A stretch of DNA of 37,366 bases from JBNKHH01 sp050290245. Its GTDB lineage: Bacteria; Pseudomonadota; Alphaproteobacteria; Rhodobacterales; Rhodobacteraceae. A program made the translations under genes and the position numbers. The stretch spans positions 1 to 37,366 of the forward strand of contig JBNKHH010000056.1 of the NCBI GenBank assembly GCA_050290245.1. Reading direction: 5' to 3'. The notes beneath the pieces were generated by a model, which did not search any database, had not been told where the DNA came from, and saw nothing but the letters and a program-made list of their open reading frames with translations. Shown in pieces: positions 7,865 through 16,100 of the stretch; within the stretch, counting starts at the first letter, position 1, and every line of letters starts with the position of its first letter.

Positions 7865-9316
7865 ATGCTCGATCTCATTAACGTCAGCTATGACACGCAG
7901 ATCCCGAACAATGTCGGGCTCAGCTCGGACAAGCGGGTTCTGAAGGCGTTGGAAAAATGGCATCCGGGCTACATCAACTGGTGGAGCGAACTGATCCCCG
8001 ACAACTTCCAGCAATCGCTGGTCTATCTGCGCACCGCGGTTTCGGTTGATCCGAAAGGCTGGGCCAAATTCGACTATGTAAAAATGCCGGAATACCGCTG
8101 GGGCGTGCTTTTGGCGCCGCAAGTGAACGAGCGGACTATTCCTTGCGGCGAACACGCGGGCCAGCCGGCCTGGCAAGAGGTGCCTGGCGAATATCGCAAC
8201 ATTCTGAAGCGCCTGATCGTAATCCAGGGCGACACTGAACCGGCGTCCGTCGAACAGCAGCGCTTCCTCGGTCTGACCGCGCCATCGCTTTACGACCTGC
8301 GCAACTTGTTTCAGGTGAACGTCGAAGAGGGCCGCCATCTCTGGGCTATGGTTTACCTGCTGCACAAGTATTTCGGAAAAGATGGCCGCGAAGAGGCCGA
8401 TGACCTGCTGCGCCGCTCGTCGGGTTCCGAAGAAGCCCCGCGTATGCTGGGGGCTTTCAACGAAGAAACGCCAGATTGGCTGTCGTTCTTCATGTTCACC
8501 TATTTCACCGATCGTGACGGCAAGATGCAGTTGGAATCGCTGGCCCAATCGGGCTTCGATCCTCTCAGTCGCACCTGCCGCTTCATGCTGACCGAAGAAG
8601 CGCACCACATGTTCGTCGGCGAAACCGGCGTCGGCCGTACCATCGAGCGTACCTGCCAGGTCATGAACGAAAATGGAATCGACGATCCCTATGATGTGGA
8701 CAGGATCCGTAGCTATGGCGTGATCGATCTGCCCACGATCCAGAAAAAGCTGAACCTGCATTATACTTTGTCGCTCGATCTCTTCGGGCAAGAAGTCTCG
8801 ACCAACGCCGCCAATGCGTTCAACGCAGGTGTCAAGGGGCGCTACATGGAGCACCGGATCGAGGATGACCACCAGTTGGTCAACGACACCTACATCGTCT
8901 GGGACCTCGAGGACGGCAAGGCGGTCCAAAAAGAGGTGCCCGCCCTGACCGCGATTAACATGCGCCTGCGTGACGACTACACGCGCGACGCAGCCGGTGG
9001 CGTCGGCCGCTGGAACAAGATCATCGAAAAAGCGGGCGTCGATTTCCAGCTCAAGCTTCCCCACGAAAGCTTCAACCGCAAGATAGGTGTCTTTGCCGAC
9101 AAGCTGTTCGACCCAAACGGCAAGCTGGTTTCCGGCGCTGAGTATGACGAGCGTGTCAAGGACTGGCTGCCGACACATGCGGACGGCGACTATATCCAAT
9201 CCTTGATGAAACCGGTCTATGAACCCGGGCAGTACGCTGGCTGGATTGCACCACCCAAAGTTGGAATCGACAACAAACCGGGTGATTTCGAGTACGTCAA
9301 ACTCCACATGGCGTAA
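7865..9316 (+). CDS. boxB: Benzoyl-CoA 2,3-epoxidase, oxygenase subunit BoxB
   Basis: A 483-residue di-iron oxygenase subunit, which together with reductase BoxA inserts one oxygen into benzoyl-CoA. Two ExxH-type metal motifs typical of class I di-iron proteins are visible: EEGRH with E154/E155 and H158, and EEAHH with E244/E245 and H247/H248. Length matches known BoxB proteins. The ATG has a strong ribosome site (GAAGGAGGA). A small Cys-rich gene follows 45 bases later, then boxA. It is cytoplasmic, with no signal peptide. Confidence 0.96.
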   Translation: MLDLINVSYDTQIPNNVGLSSDKRVLKALEKWHPGYINWWSELIPDNFQQSLVYLRTAVSVDPKGWAKFDYVKMPEYRWGVLLAPQVNERTIPCGEHAGQPAWQEVPGEYRNILKRLIVIQGDTEPASVEQQRFLGLTAPSLYDLRNLFQVNVEEGRHLWAMVYLLHKYFGKDGREEADDLLRRSSGSEEAPRMLGAFNEETPDWLSFFMFTYFTDRDGKMQLESLAQSGFDPLSRTCRFMLTEEAHHMFVGETGVGRTIERTCQVMNENGIDDPYDVDRIRSYGVIDLPTIQKKLNLHYTLSLDLFGQEVSTNAANAFNAGVKGRYMEHRIEDDHQLVNDTYIVWDLEDGKAVQKEVPALTAINMRLRDDYTRDAAGGVGRWNKIIEKAGVDFQLKLPHESFNRKIGVFADKLFDPNGKLVSGAEYDERVKDWLPTHADGDYIQSLMKPVYEPGQYAGWIAPPKVGIDNKPGDFEYVKLHMA

Positions 9317-9361
9317 TATACTATCTGGCACCCTGCCGATTCTGTCCGTGGGGTGCGCAAC

Positions 9362-9544
9362 ATGGGAATGGCACAAGCGATGGACGTTGAACGCAAAATC
9401 GGACATGCGCCCAAGACCAGCGAAGTGGGACGGGCTGCCGTGACCCTTCATGGCCCCTGCGTTGGCTGCGAAAACTGCCGTGGGATGTGTTGGGAATTCC
9501 TTGAGTTGCTGACGCTGCCAAAGGCAGTTGTCCGAGAGACCTGA
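9362..9544 (+). CDS. Small Cys-rich protein between boxB and boxA (possible single Fe-S cluster carrier)
   Basis: A 60-residue protein encoded between boxB and boxA. Residues 31-43 read GPCVGCENCRGMC, so Cys33, 36, 39 and 43 form C-x2-C-x2-C-x3-C, the spacing used by ferredoxins to bind one [4Fe-4S] cluster, here without the usual following proline and without a distal fourth-cluster residue. The rest is short and polar with a helical tail (WEFLELL). Its stop overlaps the boxA ATG (TGATG), so translation is coupled. The start could be this ATG, a GTG three codons earlier or an ATG two codons later; GGGG upstream fits the chosen one. I do not recognise a named family. Electron transfer or a scaffold for BoxAB is inference. 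Confidence 0.75.
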   Translation: MGMAQAMDVERKIGHAPKTSEVGRAAVTLHGPCVGCENCRGMCWEFLELLTLPKAVVRET

Positions 9545-10731
9545 TGAACACACCAATCAAGCAACACCTGATCGATCCCGAGATCTGTATCAGGTGCCAT
9601 ACCTGCGAGATGACCTGCCGGATTGAGGCGATCACCCATGACGACAACAATGTCGTGGTGGACGCGTCCAAGTGCAATTTCTGCATGGACTGCATCCCGG
9701 TTTGCCCGACAGGCTCGATCGACGAATGGCGTGTGGTTGAACAGCCCTATTCGCTGGACGATCAATTCGGCTGGATGGAATTGCCGGAGCAACTAGAGGT
9801 TGGCGAGGGCACGGACACCGGGATCGAGGCTCTTGATGAGGCCGTGGCGGCCTTGCTGGCCGAGGCACATCAAGGCGCAGGTGGCAAATCGGTTGCTCCG
9901 ATGTCGGCATCAAAACCCAGCATCAATCTCTACAATCTGGGCAAGCCAGCGGCAGCCACAGTGCAGGGTACCTATCGGCTGACGTCCGAAGATGCGGATT
10001 CTGAAGTTCGCCACGTCATCCTGGATTTCGGCGCCCAGCCATTTCCGGTGCTTGAGGGCCAGTCCATCGGGATCATTCCGCCCGGCACCGACGAAGACGG
10101 CAAGCCACACCTGCCTCGGCTTTATTCCGTTTCATCGCCCCGCGATGGCGAGCGCCCGAACTACAACAACGTTTCGTTGACCATAAAACGCGAGGAGAAC
10201 GGGCTGTGCTCTAACTATGTCTGTGACCTGCGAAAAGGTGACACGGTGCAAGTCACCGGGCCCTTCGGCGCAACCTTCCTGATGCCGGACGATCCTTCGG
10301 CGCGTTTGCTGATGGTGTGCACCGGCACCGGTGCTGCTCCGTTCCGGGCCTTTACCATGCGGCGTCAGCGCATGGCGGCCGGGGCGGCTGGTGACATGGT
10401 TTTGTTTTTCGGCGCCCGCACGCCAGACAGCCTTCCCTATTTCGGTCCGCTGAAGAAGGTGCCCGCCAACCTGATGAAAAAGTACCTTTGTTACAGTCGC
10501 GTGGAGGGACAGCCCAAGGAATATGTCCAAGACCGCATGATGGCGGAAGCCGACGCCATCACGGGTCTCCTGGCCGATCCCAAGACTCACGTCTTTATCT
10601 GCGGACTCCGCGGTATGGAGGTCGGCGTGGACAAAGCTTTCGCCAATATCGCCGAGAGCGCTGGCATCCCCTGGGAGACGACGCGCGACGCCATGCGAGA
10701 GGACGGCCGCTATCACGTTGAGACCTATTGA
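9544..10731 (+). CDS. boxA: Benzoyl-CoA 2,3-epoxidase, reductase subunit BoxA
   Basis: A 395-residue NADPH-dependent flavoprotein passing electrons to BoxB. The N-terminus holds two [4Fe-4S] motifs: Cys15, 18, 21, 25 and Cys44, 47, 50, 54. A linker (about 60-135) leads to a ferredoxin-NADP reductase module with FAD motif RLYSVSSP beginning at R192 and an NADP motif CTGTGAAPFR near 258-268; the C-terminus ends in Y as in many FNR-like enzymes. Its start overlaps the preceding small gene and its stop overlaps the following thioesterase gene (TGATG), making a tightly coupled unit. Confidence 0.96.
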   Translation: MNTPIKQHLIDPEICIRCHTCEMTCRIEAITHDDNNVVVDASKCNFCMDCIPVCPTGSIDEWRVVEQPYSLDDQFGWMELPEQLEVGEGTDTGIEALDEAVAALLAEAHQGAGGKSVAPMSASKPSINLYNLGKPAAATVQGTYRLTSEDADSEVRHVILDFGAQPFPVLEGQSIGIIPPGTDEDGKPHLPRLYSVSSPRDGERPNYNNVSLTIKREENGLCSNYVCDLRKGDTVQVTGPFGATFLMPDDPSARLLMVCTGTGAAPFRAFTMRRQRMAAGAAGDMVLFFGARTPDSLPYFGPLKKVPANLMKKYLCYSRVEGQPKEYVQDRMMAEADAITGLLADPKTHVFICGLRGMEVGVDKAFANIAESAGIPWETTRDAMREDGRYHVETY

Positions 10732-11147
10732 TGGCCTTTACGCACGAGGTCCGCGTCACCTGGGGGGACTGTGATCCGGCGCGGATAGCCTATACAGCCC
10801 GACTTCCATGGTTCGCGCTGGATGCGATCAACGCCTGGTGGGAGCATCACCTGGGACAAGGGTGGTTCCAGATGGAACTGGATCGCGGTATCGGCACGCC
10901 CTTCGTCAGCATGTCGCTGGAATTTCGTGCTCCGGTAACGCCGCGCCATCGGCTGATGTGCGAAGTCTGGCCCAATCGGTTGGGCGAAACTTCGGTAGGA
11001 TTCCACGTCGCTGGTTATCAGAATGGCACTATGTGCTTTGAAGGTGATTTCGTTTCGGTCTTTGTCCAGGCTGGAAAGCTTGCCAAGCATCCGCCCCCCC
11101 GAGATATCCGGGACCTGGTCGGCAAGCACCTTAAGCCCGCCACTTAA
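10731..11147 (+). CDS. Hotdog-fold acyl-CoA thioesterase (4-hydroxybenzoyl-CoA thioesterase family), probable benzoyl-CoA thioesterase
   Basis: A 138-residue hotdog protein. The N-terminal WGDCDPARIAYTARLPWF (residues 11-28) matches the active-site region of the 4HBT family, with the Asp of GDCDP as catalytic residue. A benzoyl-CoA thioesterase of this type is known from the benzoate cluster of Azoarcus evansii and is thought to free CoA when the pathway stalls. The ATG overlaps the boxA stop, so it is the last gene of the boxC-B-x-A operon. The preferred thioester cannot be read from the sequence. Confidence 0.88.
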   Translation: MAFTHEVRVTWGDCDPARIAYTARLPWFALDAINAWWEHHLGQGWFQMELDRGIGTPFVSMSLEFRAPVTPRHRLMCEVWPNRLGETSVGFHVAGYQNGTMCFEGDFVSVFVQAGKLAKHPPPRDIRDLVGKHLKPAT

Positions 11148-11185
11148 AAAACAATTGAATCGACGGCTCAGAACCCATAGCTTTA

Positions 11186-11208
11186 TGCAATATAATTCAT
11201 AAGGTGCA
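11186..11208 (+). promoter_or_regulatory. boxR promoter with TGCA-type operator
   Basis: TGCA-ATATAA-TTCA (11186-11199) keeps the six-base spacer but has one substituted half, and another TGCA lies at 11205. A perfect -10 box TATAAT (11191-11196) overlaps it; no good -35 is visible. The TGCA at 11205 falls in or beside the ribosome site four bases before the boxR ATG. A weaker operator in front of the regulator gene would fit autoregulation; this is inference. Confidence 0.6.
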
Positions 11209-11211
11209 GCA

Positions 11212-12135
11212 ATGAGCGAAGTGACCAACTTTCGCGGCGAGGTTCTGGAGTCAACATCCAGAAATGCTGCCGACGAAGCAGTTGACCACCTCATTAAGAC
11301 AGTTGGCGAGCGGGTGCGCAAGGCCCGCGAGATGAAGGGCATGCCGCGGCGTGTGGTGTCCGAGCTTTCCGGTGTTTCTCCGCGCTATCTTGCCCAGCTC
11401 GAAGCCGGCGAAGGCAATATTTCTATCGGCCTTTTGAAGCGCATTGCCATCGCGCTCGACCATCGGATCGAATGGCTGGTCGGGGATGAAGACCCATGGA
11501 CCTCCGAGGCGCTGCGCGTGACCGATCTTTATCGTTCCGCGCCGTCTAAAGTGCGCGCCTCGGTAATGGACGCCTTGGCCCCCGAGCCGCCCGAAACTCT
11601 TCGAGCCAATCGTATTTGCCTGATCGGCTTGCGAGGTGCCGGGAAATCGACGCTCGGATCATTGGCAGGGGAAAAACTTGGCCTTCCTTTCGTTGAGCTC
11701 AATCGCGAGATCGAAAACTACTCCGGCATGCCCGTGAATGAGGTAATCGCGCTCTACGGCAATGAAGGATATCGCTGGCTTGAGGCTCAGGCCCTGCAGC
11801 GCGTCATCGCGACCTACGATGCGATGATCCTGGCCGTTGCTGGCGGGATCGTGGCCGAGCCCGGCACCTACCAAATGCTTCAGGCGCATTTCCATACTAT
11901 TTGGGTCAAGACATCCCCGGAAGAACACATGGCTCGCGTCCGCGCTCAGGGCGATACCCGCCCCATGGAAGGGAACCCCGAGGCGATGGAACAATTGCGT
12001 ACCCTGTTGCGGAGCCGCGAAACGCTTTATGGGCAGGCTCGAGCAACGCTCGACACTTCGGAAAAACCGGTGGAAGAGTCACTTTCCGACCTTCTGCAAT
12101 TGGTCGGCAGCCGCAACTTTTTGGCGGCGCGATAG
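11212..12135 (+). CDS. boxR: BoxR transcriptional regulator (XRE HTH fused to shikimate-kinase-like domain)
   Basis: A 307-residue regulator with the two-part design of BzdR/BoxR. Residues about 25-90 form an XRE-type helix-turn-helix (RVRKAREMKGMPRRVVSELS, then SPRYLAQLEAGEGNIS). After a linker, residues 135-305 resemble shikimate kinase, with an intact P-loop GLRGAGKS at 139-146, an LNREIE segment and AVAGGIV near 208-214. In this family the kinase-like domain senses benzoyl-CoA and relieves repression of TGCA operators. It lies 64 bases after the thioesterase gene behind its own promoter and converges with the isomerase gene with three bases between stops. Confidence 0.95.
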   Translation: MSEVTNFRGEVLESTSRNAADEAVDHLIKTVGERVRKAREMKGMPRRVVSELSGVSPRYLAQLEAGEGNISIGLLKRIAIALDHRIEWLVGDEDPWTSEALRVTDLYRSAPSKVRASVMDALAPEPPETLRANRICLIGLRGAGKSTLGSLAGEKLGLPFVELNREIENYSGMPVNEVIALYGNEGYRWLEAQALQRVIATYDAMILAVAGGIVAEPGTYQMLQAHFHTIWVKTSPEEHMARVRAQGDTRPMEGNPEAMEQLRTLLRSRETLYGQARATLDTSEKPVEESLSDLLQLVGSRNFLAAR

Positions 12136-12138
12136 GCG

Positions 12139-12921
12139 TCAGTTGAACTTTGCGGCCCGTTTTTCAAGGAAGGCAAGCACACCTTCCGCATAGTCGGGAT
12201 GTCGCCCGGCGTTCCCTTGTGCTTCCGCTTCGATCGCCAGATAGTCCCGCAACGGCAGATGTGCAGCGGCGACAGCCGTCTTGATCCCGGACATGGATAT
12301 GCGCGGTGCGACGGCCAGTTGGCCGAGCAGGGCTTCGTGTGCGCCATGCAGTTCCTCTTCCGGTACGGCGCGCCAGATCAGCCCCGCGTCGGCGGCTTCT
12401 CGTGCGGACAGGTTCAGCCCCAACATCAACAGCGCGCGCGCCTTGGCCGGGCCTAGTGTCTGCACAAGGATACGCCCCAGTCCGGCATCGACGGAAAGCC
12501 CAACTCTGGCAAAGGAGAATACGAACTGTGCGTTTTCTGCCGCCACCGCGATGTCCGATGCCAGTGCGATCGCCGCACCCGCTCCAGCGGCAACGCCGTT
12601 GACGCAGGCGACGATAGGTTTGTCGGTTTGGTGCAAGGCGCGCACGACGGGGTGGTACAATTCCTGCTGCAGAGCTTCCAGGTCCAGCGGCCCGTCCAGT
12701 TTGCGCGGATCGCGTTCCGACAAGTCCTGGCCGGCACAAAATCCCCGTCCCGCACCCGTCAGCGAAATCACGCGGACGTTGTCGTCGCCCGCCGCGTCCT
12801 CAATGGCGACGCGCAACTCGACGATCAGCTCGCGGGTAATAGCATTCATCCGGGCAGGTCGATTCAGGGTGATCCGCGCGACGCGGTCCTGCTTTTCAAG
12901 GATGACCGGGACTTCTGCCAT
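12139..12921 (-). CDS. paaG: Enoyl-CoA hydratase/isomerase, PaaG-like
   Basis: A 260-residue crotonase-fold enzyme. The oxyanion-hole segments are GRGFCAGQDLSERDP near 62-76 and CVNGVAAGAGAAIALASD near 106-123. At 135-145 it reads VGLSVDAGLGR, with Asp in the position used by PaaG rather than the Glu typical of hydratases, so isomerisation is likely. In a box pathway it could turn 3,4-dehydroadipyl-CoA into the 2,3-isomer, the same reaction PaaG performs late in phenylacetate breakdown. The start is the ATG after GGAGG-CCGCC; the open frame extends 17 codons further but into the shared promoter. It is divergent from the fused beta-oxidation gene. Confidence 0.88.
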   Translation of the reverse strand: MAEVPVILEKQDRVARITLNRPARMNAITRELIVELRVAIEDAAGDDNVRVISLTGAGRGFCAGQDLSERDPRKLDGPLDLEALQQELYHPVVRALHQTDKPIVACVNGVAAGAGAAIALASDIAVAAENAQFVFSFARVGLSVDAGLGRILVQTLGPAKARALLMLGLNLSAREAADAGLIWRAVPEEELHGAHEALLGQLAVAPRISMSGIKTAVAAAHLPLRDYLAIEAEAQGNAGRHPDYAEGVLAFLEKRAAKFN

Positions 12922-12938
12922 GGCGGCCTCCATCTGAC

Positions 12939-12961
12939 TGCAGTACATTTCCCCTGGTGCA
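12939..12961. promoter_or_regulatory. TGCA-N15-TGCA element between paaG-like and fadB-like genes
   Basis: Two TGCA half-sites lie in the 72-base gap between the divergent isomerase and hydratase/dehydrogenase genes, separated by exactly 15 bases. Direct TGCA repeats with a similar wide spacing have been described for BzdR operators. This would bring the lower pathway under the same regulator. No strong promoter boxes are visible on either strand here, so the assignment is weaker than for the bclA and boxC sites. Confidence 0.45.
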
Positions 12962-12993
12962 GATTTTAGCATTGTCTGCCGTTGGAGGGGAAG

Positions 12994-15048
12994 GTGCTCC
13001 GCAAACGCATGGATGGCCGCTACGGCTATGTCGAATTGGACAATCCGCCGGTTAATGCCATCGGTCAGGCCATGCGTCAGGCGCTGATCGACGCGGTGGA
13101 ATGGGCTGAGATGGAACGTCTTGAGCGCGTCATTCTTTCAGGTGGCACAAAGGTATTCGCGGCCGGGGCCGACACCCGCGAATTCGACCGGGCGCCTGAA
13201 CCACCGCACTTGCCGGAGGTCGTGAACCGTATCGAAAGCAGTCCGGTTCACTGGATTGCGGCGATCTCGGGCGCAGCTTTGGGGGGTGGCGCCGAAATCG
13301 CCCTTGCCTGCCGGTACCGGATTGCCCGTCCTGATGCCAGCGTCGGCTTTCCCGAAGTGATCCTCGGTGTCGTCCCCGGTGCAGGTGGGACCCAGCGTCT
13401 GCCGCGCCTCGTTGGCCTGGGGAATGCGCTCGAACTGGTCTCGACGGGCCGCCCGGTTTCGGGGGTAAAGGCCGCCGAGATCAGGTTGGTCGATGAACTC
13501 AGTGACGATCCGGTCTTACATGCCGAAATGCTCAACTCCGAATGGCTCGACATGGCCGTGCCCGTAGGTGAGTTGAATTCTGGCGAACTCGACGCCGATG
13601 TCTTCGAGGCCGCACGCGAGACCGCGGCCAAAAAGATGCGAGGGCAGGCTGCGCCACAGCGGGCGATCGACCTTGTGGAACTTTGCCAAACCGCCACGCT
13701 TGCCGATGGTATGGAGGCAGAGCGAGCAACCTTTCTAGACTTGCGGGCATCGGCCCAGTCTCGCGCCATGCGCCACCTCTTTTTTGCCGAGCGGGAAGCC
13801 ACGCGTGTTCCCAATGACCTCGGCGCCCCGGCAGATATGGAAATGGTTGCCGTTGTCGGCGGTGGCACTATGGGAGCAAGCATCGCCTATGCTTTGTTAA
13901 GCGCCGGTCTGTCGGTGACGCTTCTGGAAGCGGATGAAGGCGCGGTTGATCGCGCGGGCGCCAATCTTGAGCGCCTTTTCAAAGCCGATGAAGAACGCGG
14001 CATGACAACCAGGTACAAGGCGGCGGACCTTCGACAGCATTTGGCCTTCAGTACCGATTATGACTCAGCCGCAGAGGCTGATCTGGTTATCGAGGCGGCT
14101 TTTGAAAGTATGGAGGTCAAGGCCGAGGTATTTGCGAAGCTGCAAAAAGTAACGAACGCAGGTGTGCCGCTTGCAACCAACACGTCGTATCTTGATGTAA
14201 ATGCCTTGGCAGCAACTCTCGACGATCCCTCCCGGGTCCTTGGTCTGCACTTTTTTGCTCCCGCACACATCATGAAGCTTCTGGAAATCGTGCGCGGCAA
14301 GGCCACCAGCCCCGCCGCGCTGGCCACCGGCTTTGCCTTGGCCAGGCGCCTGCGCAAGATCCCGGTGGTTGCGGGCGTCTGCGACGGTTTCATCGGAAAC
14401 CGTATTCTTGCCCGCTATCGCGAAGCGGCCGACACGCTCTTGATGGATGGCACCACCCCATGGGAACTGGACGAAGCTATGGTCGAGTTTGGTTATGCCA
14501 TGGGCCCCTATGAGGCACAGGATCTCTCAGGTCTCGACATTGCTTTTGCAAACCGGCGCCGCCAGGATGCGACCCGCGATCCCAGACGCCGCTATATCCC
14601 GATATCCGACCGTATGGTGAACGAGGGCCGCCTGGGGCGCAAAGCCAGCGTCGGTTGGTACCGTTACCCCGGCGGGGGAGGCAAGGTGGTCGATCCCCTG
14701 ATCGAGGATCTCGTCCGCGAGGAAGCCTATTTCGCCAAGGTCGAGCGGCGGGATTATTCCGCAGACGATATCCGCCGTCGCTTGTTGCTTGCGATGATTA
14801 ACGAAGCCGCCGACATCCTCCGTGAAGGTGTCGCCAAGACCGCGTCGGACATCGACCTTGTGACGGTCCATGGCTATGGCTTTCCGCGCTGGCGGGGCGG
14901 TTTGATGCACTATGCGGATACGCTTGGGGTCAAATCCATTCGCGATCAGCTGCGCGATCTGGCCGACGAAGATCCCGTGGCTTGGACGCCTAGCCCCCTG
15001 ATCGAGCGACTTGCTGACAGGGGGCGCGGATTCGCTGATCCCGCTTAG
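12994..15048 (+). CDS. Fused enoyl-CoA hydratase / 3-hydroxyacyl-CoA dehydrogenase (FadB/FadJ-like)
   Basis: A 684-residue multifunctional beta-oxidation protein. The crotonase part covers about 1-190 (FAAGADTREFD, then AISGAALGGGAEIALACRYR, and the Glu-containing GFPEVILGVVPGAGGTQR). The NAD-binding part begins near 286 with VVGGGTMGASIAYALLSAGL, contains the catalytic-His segment LHFFAPAHIMKLLE near 420-433, and ends with GYGFPRWRGG. It would hydrate 2,3-dehydroadipyl-CoA and oxidise the product to 3-oxoadipyl-CoA. The start is uncertain: GTG after GGAGGGGAAG is preferred; a TTG four codons earlier lacks a ribosome site. It closes the box island; no thiolase follows. Confidence 0.92.
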   Translation: MLRKRMDGRYGYVELDNPPVNAIGQAMRQALIDAVEWAEMERLERVILSGGTKVFAAGADTREFDRAPEPPHLPEVVNRIESSPVHWIAAISGAALGGGAEIALACRYRIARPDASVGFPEVILGVVPGAGGTQRLPRLVGLGNALELVSTGRPVSGVKAAEIRLVDELSDDPVLHAEMLNSEWLDMAVPVGELNSGELDADVFEAARETAAKKMRGQAAPQRAIDLVELCQTATLADGMEAERATFLDLRASAQSRAMRHLFFAEREATRVPNDLGAPADMEMVAVVGGGTMGASIAYALLSAGLSVTLLEADEGAVDRAGANLERLFKADEERGMTTRYKAADLRQHLAFSTDYDSAAEADLVIEAAFESMEVKAEVFAKLQKVTNAGVPLATNTSYLDVNALAATLDDPSRVLGLHFFAPAHIMKLLEIVRGKATSPAALATGFALARRLRKIPVVAGVCDGFIGNRILARYREAADTLLMDGTTPWELDEAMVEFGYAMGPYEAQDLSGLDIAFANRRRQDATRDPRRRYIPISDRMVNEGRLGRKASVGWYRYPGGGGKVVDPLIEDLVREEAYFAKVERRDYSADDIRRRLLLAMINEAADILREGVAKTASDIDLVTVHGYGFPRWRGGLMHYADTLGVKSIRDQLRDLADEDPVAWTPSPLIERLADRGRGFADPA

Positions 15049-15183
15049 CGCAGGTCCGGGATCAATCCGGTCACGCTCAAATCGGTGTTCTGTCTGTCAA
15101 TTGGCGCGATCCAGCCGGGCTGCGATCCCCAATCAAACCGCCTGAGCGTGGTGGTTGTCAGCATGTGCGTCGTCTGCATGCCG

Positions 15184-15744
15184 TCACAACGTCGCACCTT
15201 CGACCTGGCGTTCGAGCCGCGCCAGTGATTCTTTCAATCCCTCGGCATTGGGATGCAACGCGCCGACTTGCCGCCACGCCTCCAGCGCATCCTCAGGCCG
15301 CCCGATATCCTCAAGGATAAGGGCCAAGCCGGTCATTGCACCGAAATGGCGGGGGTTCAGTTCCAGCGTCCGGCGAATGTCCTCAAGGGACAATCCGAAT
15401 TGGCCTGCCTGGAAATAGGCCGTGGCGCGCGCGTTATAGCCCTCGGCAAACTCCGGCGCGTGGTCGATCAGGGCCGAGAAATGTTCGATGGCCAGCGCGA
15501 TGTCCCCGCTTTCAAGGGCTTGGCGTCCGCGATCCATCAAAAGGTCCATTGAGGCAGACCCGGATTGAGACCAAAGGGCCAATATCCGCGACTCGATCTG
15601 CGCCGCAGCCAAAGGATCGGCGGTTTGAAGCCCCTCAAACAGCGCCTCCAACTCGGCATCGTCAGCCAAAGCAGACGTGGAAAATAGCCATCCGGCGGCA
15701 AATGCCGCAAAGATGCGTTTGAGAATTGAGACTTTACCGCCCAT
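15184..15744 (-). CDS. Exported tetratricopeptide-repeat protein
   Basis: A 186-residue protein with an N-terminal signal peptide: a basic start (KVSILKR), a hydrophobic core and a probable cut after STSALA near residue 27. Residues about 75-170 contain three TPR-like helical pairs, including AIEHFSALIDHAPEFAEGYN and LSLEDIRRTLELNPRHFGAM. It is therefore probably a periplasmic protein-binding scaffold. Such small TPR proteins are common in Rhodobacterales and have no fixed function. It is convergent with the fused beta-oxidation gene and divergent from the SCP2 gene. No partner is evident. Confidence 0.85.
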   Translation of the reverse strand: MGGKVSILKRIFAAFAAGWLFSTSALADDAELEALFEGLQTADPLAAAQIESRILALWSQSGSASMDLLMDRGRQALESGDIALAIEHFSALIDHAPEFAEGYNARATAYFQAGQFGLSLEDIRRTLELNPRHFGAMTGLALILEDIGRPEDALEAWRQVGALHPNAEGLKESLARLERQVEGATL

Positions 15745-15809
15745 ATACCAAGCTTAGCTTAACATGGGGCGATTGCGAGTCCCCGTAACACCCAAGTGAG
15801 GATATCAGC

Positions 15810-16100
15810 ATGAGCGATGTTATCGAACAGGCGGTTTCGGCCTTGAATAAGAAGATGGCGGGCGCCGGGTTCGATGGATCGGCAAAATTCATCATCGATG
15901 GTGAAGGGGCGATCATGCTCGGTCCCGATGGGGCCCGGGCAGCGGACGAAGATGCCGACGTGACGCTGACGGCCAGCACCGACACTTTTCGCGACCTGCT
16001 GGAAGGGAACCTTAACCCCACCTCGGCTTTTATGACCGGGCGGCTAAAGATCGATGGCGACATGGGGGCCGCGATGCGGCTTGCGCCTGCTCTTTCCTAA
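15810..16100 (+). CDS. SCP2 sterol-binding domain protein
   Basis: A 96-residue single-domain protein of the SCP2 lipid-binding fold. Recognisable elements are the alternating strand pattern FIIDGEGAIML near 25-35, DADVTLTAS near 48-56, and the ending NPTSAFMTGRLKIDGDMGAAMRL near 70-92, of which MTGRLKIDGD is the family signature. It probably binds a hydrophobic lipid or acyl-CoA. TGAGGATA precedes the ATG. The stop is immediately followed by the GTG of a lysophospholipase-like gene, so the two are likely co-translated and may share a lipid-related role. Confidence 0.92.
   Translation: MSDVIEQAVSALNKKMAGAGFDGSAKFIIDGEGAIMLGPDGARAADEDADVTLTASTDTFRDLLEGNLNPTSAFMTGRLKIDGDMGAAMRLAPALS

Noticed and set aside
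7793..9556. A 587-codon open frame on the reverse strand opposite boxB
   Set aside because: BoxB on the forward strand has metal motifs, a ribosome site and expected length. The opposite frame is a by-product of GC-biased codons and matches nothing recognisable.
11627..12120. A separate shikimate kinase gene
   Set aside because: The kinase-like region is in frame with the HTH of BoxR in one continuous protein, which is the known family architecture.
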